This document shows, piece by piece, positions 1 to 6,200 of a stretch of DNA of 8,332 nt. The notes under the pieces are model-generated. The model searched no databases, had not been told where the DNA came from, and saw only the letters and a list, made by a program, of their open reading frames with translations. The position numbers were made by a program, and so were the translations under genes. The first letter of the stretch is position 1. Every line of letters begins with the position of its first letter. This DNA is from an uncultured Clostridia bacterium (lineage in GTDB: Bacteria > Bacillota > Clostridia > Christensenellales > Aristaeellaceae): contig CAKTXP010000102.1 in assembly GCA_934631055.1 (NCBI GenBank), forward strand, positions 1-8,332. The letters are read 5' to 3'.

Positions 1-974
<974 letters not shown>

Positions 975-1013
975 GGCCTCAGCCCTCTCAGTCGAGCTTT
1001 CATTCATTCCTTC

Positions 1014-2576
1014 TCAATGCACCCAATACACCCGATACTGATGGGTAAAGAGCAGATCCGCCTGCTGCATGCCCGTTTCGTGAACGATGGTATCGACCTG
1101 CGCGTCGTCCGGATAGCGCTCAAAGAGCATGAAGCCGCCTTCGAGCGCGCCGTCCTCCAGCGCGTCAAGCGCCTGAGCGACACCGGCGGCGTCCTCCTTC
1201 TCCAACACACATACCCTGTCGAACGCGGCGAATTCCAGAATGTTCTGCGTCATATCGTTCGTTCCAAGGACGACGCAGGGCAGGTCCGCGCGCTCTTCGC
1301 AGGCGGAAACGTACGCGCTGTCCCCTTCAAAGAGATAATGCACCTGCTGCGCGCGGTTTACCCGACCGCCGCACGCCGCCAGCACCGCGCACGCCAGCAG
1401 GCATGCGGCCCACCGCTTCGCGCCAAAGCGCATGCCGACGCGTTCAAGCAGCATGAACAGCGCCAGCGTCACCAGCGGATAAACGCAGAAGATATATCGA
1501 TCCACCTTGTACGGCGATACGGCAGCAATCACCGCGACATAGCCGCCGCATGCCAGCAGCGCGGTCAGCGGCATCGCCATCTCCGCGCGCGGTTTTCCAA
1601 GCGGAATAAGCGCCAGCAGCACGCCGACGCCGAGCAGCACGAGCAGCAGACCGCCGAACTGCTGCGCATCGACGACCCCGAACAGGATGGAAAACCAGCG
1701 CGCAAAGTCGCTGAGCTTCAGCCCTGCCGCGCTGGATATCGCTTCCTTTCCGCGGACGCCGCCGAAGATATGCTGCATGCACCATGGGAACAAAGCCACG
1801 GCAAGCGCCAGCGCAAACAGGCACCAACCCGCAAACCGCCCCGCCTGCGCGAACTCCCGCCGGACGAGCTTCCCCAAAAAGTAAGCGCCGCATAGCATGC
1901 ACGCCAGAATGACAAAGTAATACTGCGTCAGAAAGCCGCAGATGAGGATCGCCGCCAGCGCGCGCAGGCGTCCCAGAGACTGCCCCGCCTGCCAGAGCCG
2001 AACGAGAACCAGCGCCAGCAGCGCGCCCCACATGGTCATCATCGCGTACATGCGGATAAAGACCACGCTGGACGCCGCGCCCGCGCTCAGCCCGTAAAGC
2101 ATTCCCGGCAGGAGTGCCAGCGGCGTCATCTGTCCATCTTGGGAAAGAAGCAGGCAGGAAAGCGCCAGCAGCGCCGCCTGCGTCACGCAGAAAAAGAAGA
2201 GGTTCAGCGCGATACCCGTCCACTTGGTAAAGCCAGCCGCGCGAAAGACCGAACTCAGCGCGTGCATCAGCAGATAATACAGCGGCGGATGCACATCCGC
2301 GATCTGGTTTTCATAGACGTTCAGATATTCATGCGCGTGGCTTCCGACCTGAAGGTAATCCGAAAAAGCCGTTCCGCTGATCCACTGTCCTTCAGGTACG
2401 CTCAAAAAGGGCTGCCGATAGGAATTTGCCAGCCCGTATGTCCAGTATTCGTCGATATCAAAGCCGTCCTTTTTTGCGCCGATGCTGACCATAAGCATGA
2501 CCAGCGCCGCAAGCATCAGCGCAAAGAGGGAAAGCGTCAGCGCCGCGCGCCTGCGCGCGTTCCGCGTATTCTCCAT
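1014..2576 (-). CDS. Polytopic membrane glycosyltransferase, GT39/PMT-like GT-C fold
   Basis: The 520-residue product has a positively charged N terminus, a first membrane segment at about 11-32, roughly 10-12 hydrophobic segments to about residue 404, and a soluble tail of about 115 residues. GT-C hallmarks are visible: an acidic motif in the first outer loop (D40-I-D-E43, then YWTYGLA) and VHPPLYYLLMH at 95-105, typical of bacterial family-39 type enzymes that use polyprenyl-phosphate sugars on the outer face of the membrane. RMYAMMTMWGALL (175-187) and the late segment KVDRYIFCVYPL (357-368) also fit. Donor and acceptor cannot be told from sequence; envelope polysaccharide, lipid or protein glycosylation are all possible. 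I start it at 2576 because GGAGGG lies 9 bases upstream, and because the upstream in-frame ATG at 2612 overlaps the -10 of a strong promoter. It sits alone on the minus strand between uvrB and uvrA, convergent with the first and divergent from the second. Confidence 0.85.
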   Translation of the reverse strand: MENTRNARRRAALTLSLFALMLAALVMLMVSIGAKKDGFDIDEYWTYGLANSYRQPFLSVPEGQWISGTAFSDYLQVGSHAHEYLNVYENQIADVHPPLYYLLMHALSSVFRAAGFTKWTGIALNLFFFCVTQAALLALSCLLLSQDGQMTPLALLPGMLYGLSAGAASSVVFIRMYAMMTMWGALLALVLVRLWQAGQSLGRLRALAAILICGFLTQYYFVILACMLCGAYFLGKLVRREFAQAGRFAGWCLFALALAVALFPWCMQHIFGGVRGKEAISSAAGLKLSDFARWFSILFGVVDAQQFGGLLLVLLGVGVLLALIPLGKPRAEMAMPLTALLACGGYVAVIAAVSPYKVDRYIFCVYPLVTLALFMLLERVGMRFGAKRWAACLLACAVLAACGGRVNRAQQVHYLFEGDSAYVSACEERADLPCVVLGTNDMTQNILEFAAFDRVCVLEKEDAAGVAQALDALEDGALEGGFMLFERYPDDAQVDTIVHETGMQQADLLFTHQYRVYWVH

Positions 2577-2585
2577 AGCTGCAAG

Positions 2586-2591
2586 CCCTCC
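2586..2591 (-). promoter_or_regulatory. Ribosome binding site deciding the glycosyltransferase start
   Basis: On the minus strand this reads GGAGGG, 9 bases before the ATG at 2576. The alternative ATG at 2612 has no comparable site and coincides with the end of the -10 element, so the 520-residue form is preferred over the 532-residue form. Confidence 0.75.
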
Positions 2592-2610
2592 GAAAAAGTC
2601 GTTCCCTGTC

Positions 2611-2619
2611 ATTATATCA
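2611..2619 (-). promoter_or_regulatory. Extended -10 promoter for the glycosyltransferase gene
   Basis: The minus strand reads TGATATAAT, a consensus TATAAT (2611-2616) preceded by the TGN extension. No good -35 hexamer is found at 16-19 bases upstream, which is compatible with an extended -10 promoter. Transcription would start near 2604, giving a leader of roughly 28 bases that contains the GGAGGG site. It lies in the 106-base divergent gap with uvrA. Confidence 0.6.
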
Positions 2620-2670
2620 TCCCGCCCGCTCGTGCGCCAGTCATACTTTTATCCCCAACGAATCCAAACC

Positions 2671-2676
2671 AAGGAG
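2671..2676 (+). promoter_or_regulatory. Ribosome binding site of uvrA
   Basis: AAGGAG lies 6 bases before the ATG at 2683. It decides the start: the reading frame stays open upstream to an ATG at 2482, but that would lie inside the opposing glycosyltransferase gene and add about 67 residues unlike UvrA. The family's usual N terminus is matched by MQENIVIRGVRQNNLKGFDL. I found no convincing promoter for uvrA in 2577-2670. Confidence 0.85.
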
Positions 2677-2682
2677 TCCACC

Positions 2683-5535
2683 ATGCAGGAAAACATCGTC
2701 ATCCGCGGCGTCCGTCAGAACAACCTCAAGGGGTTTGACCTGACCCTGCCGCGCAACAAGCTCATCGTCTTTACCGGTCTGTCCGGATGCGGCAAATCCT
2801 CGCTCGCGTTCGATACGCTCTACGCCGAGGGACAGCGCCGCTATGTCGAATCCCTCTCCTCCTACGCCCGCCAGTTTTTGGGGCAGATGGAAAAGCCGGA
2901 TGTCGATTCCATCGACGGGCTTTCCCCCGCCATCTCCATCGACCAGAAAACCACCAGCAAAAACCCGCGTTCCACCGTCGGCACGGTCACGGAGATTCAC
3001 GATTACCTGCGCCTGCTCTATGCCCGCGTCGGCGTCGCCCACTGCCCCAAATGCGGGCGGGAGATCAGCAAGCAGACCGTCGATCAGATGGTCGATCAGA
3101 TGCTTGCCCTGCCTGAACGCACGCGCATGCAGCTGCTCGCGCCGGTCGTCCGCGGCAAGAAGGGCGAACACATCAAGATTCTGGAGAACGTCGTCAAGCA
3201 GGGCTTCGTCCGCGTGCGCGTAGACGGCGAGACCTACGACGCATCGGACGTTCCGCCGCTGTCCAAACAGAAGAAGCACAATATCGAGGTCGTCGTGGAC
3301 CGTCTCATTCTCCGCGAAGATATCCGCACCCGCCTGACCGACTCGCTGGAAACGGCGCTCTCGCTTTCCGGCGGCATCGTCATCGCGGACATCGGTCCCG
3401 GCGAACGGGAGATGCTCTTCTCCCAAAACCTTGCCTGTCCGGAATGCGGCATCTCGATGGAAGAGCTTGCGCCGCGTTCCTTCTCCTTTAACAGCCCGTT
3501 CGGCGCATGCCCGACATGCGCCGGTCTGGGCGTGCTGCAAAAGATCGACCCCGACCTCATCATACCGGACTGGAGCAAGTCGCTTTCCGAAAACCCTTTC
3601 AACGTGATGGGCTGGAGCAACCTTGAATCCGGCACGCAGGCGGGCATGTTCTTTGAAGCACTGAGCCAGAAATACGGCTTCTCGATGGATACGCCGCTGA
3701 ACGAGCTGCCCAAAGAAGCGCTGGATATCATCCTCTACGGCAGTAAGGGCGAACCGCTGAAGATTCAGTATACCCGCCCCAACGGCGATTCGCATACCTT
3801 CACCGCGCCGTTTGAGGGCGTCATCCCGACGACCGAACGGCGCGCCGCGGAAACGCAGAGCGATTCCACCAAGGCGTATTACGACGGGCTGATGAGTCAA
3901 ACGCCCTGCCCGGATTGCCAAGGCAAGCGTCTGCGTCCGGAGATTCTCGCGGTCACGGTCGGCGAAAAATCCATCGCCGACGCATCCGACCTATCCGTGA
4001 CCGACGCGCAGGCGTTCTTCTCCTCCCTCTCCTTCGGGCAGAAGGACAGCATGATCGCCGCGCCTATCCTCAAAGAGATTCTGGCGCGTCTGCGCTTTTT
4101 GAGCGACGTCGGGCTGGGCTATCTGACGCTCTCCCGCGCGGCTGGCACGCTCTCCGGCGGCGAAGCCCAGCGTATCCGGCTGGCGACGCAGATCGGTTCC
4201 AGTCTGGTCGGCGTGCTGTATATCCTCGATGAACCGAGCATCGGTCTGCATCAGCGCGATAACGCCCGCCTGATTGATACGCTCAAGCGTCTGCGCGATT
4301 TGGGCAATACGCTGATCGTCGTCGAGCATGACGAGGATACCATGTTCGCCGCAGACCAGATTGTCGATATCGGCCCCGGCGCGGGCGAGCATGGCGGTCA
4401 GCTCATCGCGCAGGGAACGGCGCAGGAGATTATGGCTTGCCCCGAATCCATCACCGGCGCATACCTCTCCGGTCGGCGCGGCATTCCCGTTCCCACGCGC
4501 CGTAAAACGCCGTCCGGTTACCTGACCGTCCGCGGCGCGTGCGCCAACAACCTGAAAAATATCGACGTCAAAATCCCGCTGGGCGTGATGGCGGTCGTCA
4601 CCGGCGTTTCCGGAAGCGGTAAATCCACGCTGGTCAATGAAATCATCTATAAGACACTCCAGCGTGACCTCAACCGCGCTCATACCCGCCCCGGCGCATG
4701 CGACGGCATCGACGGCATCGACCAGCTCGATAAGGTGATCGCCATCGACCAAAGCCCCATCGGACGCACGCCGCGAAGCAACCCCGCAACCTATACCGGC
4801 TTGTTTGACCTGATTCGTAAGGTCTTTGCCGCTACCCCGGAGGCGAAAGCCCGCGGCTATAAGGAAAACCGGTTCTCCTTTAACGTGCGCGGCGGTCGCT
4901 GTGAAGCCTGCTCGGGCGACGGTATTCTGCGCATCGAGATGCACTTCCTCGCGGATATCTACGTCCCCTGTGAGGTCTGTAAGGGAAAGCGGTATAACCG
5001 CGAAACGCTGGAAGTGCTGTATAAGGGAAAATCCATCGCCGACGTGCTGGATATGACCGTTGAAGAAGCCTTGGATTTCTTCTCCGCTTATCCGCGTATC
5101 ACTCGTAAGCTGCAAACGCTCTATGATGTGGGCTTGGGCTATATCCGTCTGGGACAGTCCTCGACCACGCTCTCCGGCGGCGAGGCTCAGCGCGTGAAGC
5201 TGGCGACCGAGCTTTCCCGTACATCGACCGGAAAAACCTTCTATGTGCTGGATGAACCGACAACGGGTCTGCATATGGCGGACTGTGAACGGCTGGTTTC
5301 CGTTCTGCGCCAGCTCGCTAAGGGCGGCAACTCCGTGCTGATTATCGAGCATAATCTGGATGTCATTAAAGCCTGCGACTATGTCATCGACCTCGGTCCG
5401 GAAGGCGGTAATGGCGGCGGAACGCTCGTCTGTGAGGGTACGCCGGAAGAAATCTGCGCCTGTGAAAAGAGCTATACCGGACAGTTCCTTAAACCCACAT
5501 TGGAAAAAAGTAAGCGAATCGAAATCGAAACCTAA
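2683..5535 (+). CDS. uvrA: Excinuclease ABC subunit A
   Basis: UvrA is the dimeric ABC-type ATPase that scans DNA for bulky lesions and delivers UvrB to them in nucleotide excision repair. The product is 950 residues, close to the usual ~940. First ATPase half: Walker A GLSGCGKSS (32-40), C252/C255/C276/C279 zinc module (C-X2-C-X20-C-X2-C), C409-X2-C412 in the insertion region, signature LSGGEAQR starting at 490, and Walker B LYILDEPS (512-519). Second half: Walker A GVSGSGKST (641-649), the zinc finger C740/C743/C763/C766 needed for lesion recognition, signature LSGGEAQR from 830, and Walker B FYVLDEPT (853-860). IDQSPIGRTPRSNPATYTG, a strongly conserved UvrA block, is present. Every key residue is in place, so the protein should be active. 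The gene is divergent from the glycosyltransferase and convergent with the small gene at 5854. No LexA-type box (GAAC-N4-GTTC) was seen upstream. Confidence 0.99.
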   Translation: MQENIVIRGVRQNNLKGFDLTLPRNKLIVFTGLSGCGKSSLAFDTLYAEGQRRYVESLSSYARQFLGQMEKPDVDSIDGLSPAISIDQKTTSKNPRSTVGTVTEIHDYLRLLYARVGVAHCPKCGREISKQTVDQMVDQMLALPERTRMQLLAPVVRGKKGEHIKILENVVKQGFVRVRVDGETYDASDVPPLSKQKKHNIEVVVDRLILREDIRTRLTDSLETALSLSGGIVIADIGPGEREMLFSQNLACPECGISMEELAPRSFSFNSPFGACPTCAGLGVLQKIDPDLIIPDWSKSLSENPFNVMGWSNLESGTQAGMFFEALSQKYGFSMDTPLNELPKEALDIILYGSKGEPLKIQYTRPNGDSHTFTAPFEGVIPTTERRAAETQSDSTKAYYDGLMSQTPCPDCQGKRLRPEILAVTVGEKSIADASDLSVTDAQAFFSSLSFGQKDSMIAAPILKEILARLRFLSDVGLGYLTLSRAAGTLSGGEAQRIRLATQIGSSLVGVLYILDEPSIGLHQRDNARLIDTLKRLRDLGNTLIVVEHDEDTMFAADQIVDIGPGAGEHGGQLIAQGTAQEIMACPESITGAYLSGRRGIPVPTRRKTPSGYLTVRGACANNLKNIDVKIPLGVMAVVTGVSGSGKSTLVNEIIYKTLQRDLNRAHTRPGACDGIDGIDQLDKVIAIDQSPIGRTPRSNPATYTGLFDLIRKVFAATPEAKARGYKENRFSFNVRGGRCEACSGDGILRIEMHFLADIYVPCEVCKGKRYNRETLEVLYKGKSIADVLDMTVEEALDFFSAYPRITRKLQTLYDVGLGYIRLGQSSTTLSGGEAQRVKLATELSRTSTGKTFYVLDEPTTGLHMADCERLVSVLRQLAKGGNSVLIIEHNLDVIKACDYVIDLGPEGGNGGGTLVCEGTPEEICACEKSYTGQFLKPTLEKSKRIEIET

Positions 5536-5569
5536 GCCCCCTCTTATACCGCCGCGAAGCGAAGAAAGG

Positions 5570-5605
5570 GTGCAGGGAACGATGTTCCCTGCTGGGGTTT
5601 GGGGA
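5570..5605 (+). repeat. Dispersed palindromic repeat, copy A
   Basis: A perfect 9-base inverted repeat GCAGGGAAC / GTTCCCTGC (5572-5580 and 5584-5592, loop GAT) is followed by T and GGGGTTTGGGGA. The same arrangement, with compensating changes in the stem, occurs on the minus strand at 8108-8156. Coming 35 bases after the uvrA stop, the hairpin could also stabilise or end the uvrA transcript, although it has no U-tract. Confidence 0.7.
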
Positions 5606-5764
5606 TTGTAGCCATGCGCCCGCTGTGCGGGGTTCAGCATGGCGGAAATCGGAAATCGCAAGGAGCGCTTGCGCGACTATGCGAGTTTCCCGGATCAAAG
5701 CCCCAAGCAGGGTATGGGGTGGCAGCCCCATCGTCCCCCCATATGCGCGAAGCGCAATTCATCA

Positions 5765-5795
5765 TCAGTCAGGGAGCGAAGCGTCACCTGACTGA
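5765..5795. repeat. 9-bp inverted repeat in the uvrA 3' region
   Basis: TCAGTCAGG and CCTGACTGA are exact reverse complements separated by 13 bases (5774-5786). The pair would form a stable stem in RNA of either strand. There is no T-run on either side, so I do not call it an intrinsic terminator. It lies in the hairpin chain between the convergent genes. Confidence 0.6.
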
Positions 5796-5814
5796 CGCAT
5801 CAGCCGCATAGAGC

Positions 5815-5852
5815 ATAACACCCCGGCGAGCCGCAGCCCGTCGGGGTGTTGT
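5815..5852 (-). terminator. Terminator hairpin after the small DNA-binding protein gene
   Basis: AACACCCCG (5817-5825) pairs perfectly with CGGGGTGTT (5842-5850), and three further base pairs are possible toward the loop. It starts one base beyond the stop codon (5854-5856) of the minus-strand gene. The U-tract after it is weak on the minus strand (TTATGCTCTAT), so termination may be partial. It may also act on plus-strand transcripts coming from uvrA. Confidence 0.6.
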
Positions 5853-5853
5853 A

Positions 5854-6078
5854 TTATGTATCCGGTTGATCCGCATCGGTTGCTTCCGGAGGCGTGAAGC
5901 CGTCGCGCTGCATGCGCTCAAAGCAGGCTTGCTTGATGTAGACCTGCACCGGCTGCCCAGCAGCAGCGGCGGCGGCGCGTATCGCTGCGCCATCTTCGCG
6001 TGATGGTCTGATAGTGATACTGTCCTGCCGCCGATTATAGGCGATAGCTGCCCTCTTTTGCGCCTCTGATGTGGGCAT
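5854..6078 (-). CDS. Small putative ribbon-helix-helix DNA-binding protein
   Basis: The 74-residue product starts MPTSEAQKRAAIAYNRRQDS. An N-terminal basic helix is followed by a short alternating strand, DSITIRPS (about 19-26), then EDGAAIRAAAAAAGQ and VQVYIKQACFERMQRDG, predicted helices joined by a turn. This strand-helix-helix order is that of Arc/CopG/MetJ-type repressors, which pair as dimers and read DNA with the strand; the assignment is by pattern only. A polar, acidic tail follows (PPEATDADQPDT). The ATG at 6078 is chosen over the GTG at 6087: AGGAGG lies 11 bases before the ATG but only 2 before the GTG. It has its own promoter with a palindrome at the -35 and a terminator just after the stop, so it is monocistronic and may repress itself. 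No toxin or recombinase gene is adjacent. It could be an orphan antitoxin-like protein, a relic of a mobile element, or a regulator of other genes. Confidence 0.7.
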   Translation of the reverse strand: MPTSEAQKRAAIAYNRRQDSITIRPSREDGAAIRAAAAAAGQPVQVYIKQACFERMQRDGFTPPEATDADQPDT

Positions 6079-6089
6079 GTACTCCACTT

Positions 6090-6095
6090 CCTCCT
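6090..6095 (-). promoter_or_regulatory. Ribosome binding site of the small DNA-binding protein
   Basis: The minus strand reads AGGAGG, 11 bases before the ATG at 6078, slightly long. A weaker GGAG (6082-6085) lies 3 bases before the same ATG. The GTG at 6087 would be only 2 bases from AGGAGG, too close for normal initiation. Confidence 0.6.
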
Positions 6096-6112
6096 GTGTT
6101 TTTGCTGTTCAT

Positions 6113-6142
6113 ATCATACCACAACTCGGTTTTTCCAGTCAA
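6113..6142 (-). promoter_or_regulatory. Sigma-A type promoter of the small DNA-binding protein gene
   Basis: On the minus strand there is a -35 TTGACT (6137-6142), an 18-base spacer and a -10 TATGAT (6113-6118) preceded by TGG, that is, a TGN extended -10. Each hexamer differs from consensus at one position. The start would be near 6106, leaving a leader of about 28 bases that contains AGGAGG. It is the best promoter in the window and gives the gene transcription independent of uvrC upstream. Confidence 0.75.
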
Positions 6143-6153
6143 CTTGTACAAGT
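6142..6153. promoter_or_regulatory. Perfect 12-base palindrome, candidate operator
   Basis: ACTTGTACAAGT is its own reverse complement and touches the upstream end of the -35 hexamer of the small gene. Bound protein there would interfere with RNA polymerase. Symmetric sites of this size suit ribbon-helix-helix or helix-turn-helix dimers, so the gene's own product is the obvious candidate ligand. That link is inference. Confidence 0.5.
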
Positions 6154-6200
6154 CACCAACGCCTACCCTTTCATCGGTTCCTCCCGCCCCCATAAACCAA

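Larger units (their letters stand above)
5536..5853. other. Hairpin-rich intergenic region without a convincing gene
   Basis: This is the gap between the convergent uvrA and small DNA-binding protein genes. Besides the palindromic repeat at 5570-5605 and the terminator at 5815-5852, it holds: CCCGC/GCGGG (5619-5631) nested in GCCATGC/GCATGGC (5611-5617 with 5637-5643); GGAAATCGC (5651-5659) facing GCGAGTTTCC (5681-5690), with GCGC-TT-GCGC inside; ATGGGG/CCCCAT around 5714-5731; TGCGC-GAA-GCGCA (5744-5756); and TCAGTCAGG/CCTGACTGA (5765-5773 with 5787-5795). The only open frame (5599-5811, +) runs straight through these hairpins, has no ribosome binding site and resembles no protein I know. 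The sequence looks like RNA-structured or repeat-derived DNA rather than coding DNA. Confidence 0.65.

Noticed and set aside
975..1013. Terminator between convergent uvrB and the glycosyltransferase gene
   Set aside because: No stem of useful length followed by a T-run was found on either strand.
2482..2682. Upstream extension of uvrA to an ATG at 2482
   Set aside because: It would overlap the opposing gene and its promoter, and the added residues are unlike UvrA. AAGGAG in front of 2683 fits the family start.
5578..5587. GAAC...GTTC inside repeat copy A, and the similar motif in copy B (8139-8150), as LexA boxes
   Set aside because: The half-sites are separated by 3 and 5 bases, not the 4 required, and both are explained by the repeat's stem.
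3991..5661. Long open frame antisense to uvrA, 556 codons, and similar ones at 2641-3921 (-), 1017-1895 (+) and 6069-7484 (+)
   Set aside because: They lie opposite fully conserved genes. Long antisense frames are expected in GC-rich coding DNA, and no domain is recognisable in them.
5599..5811. Open frame of 70 codons on the plus strand after uvrA
   Set aside because: It crosses several hairpins, has no ribosome binding site, and its composition reflects the repeats; it does not look like a protein.
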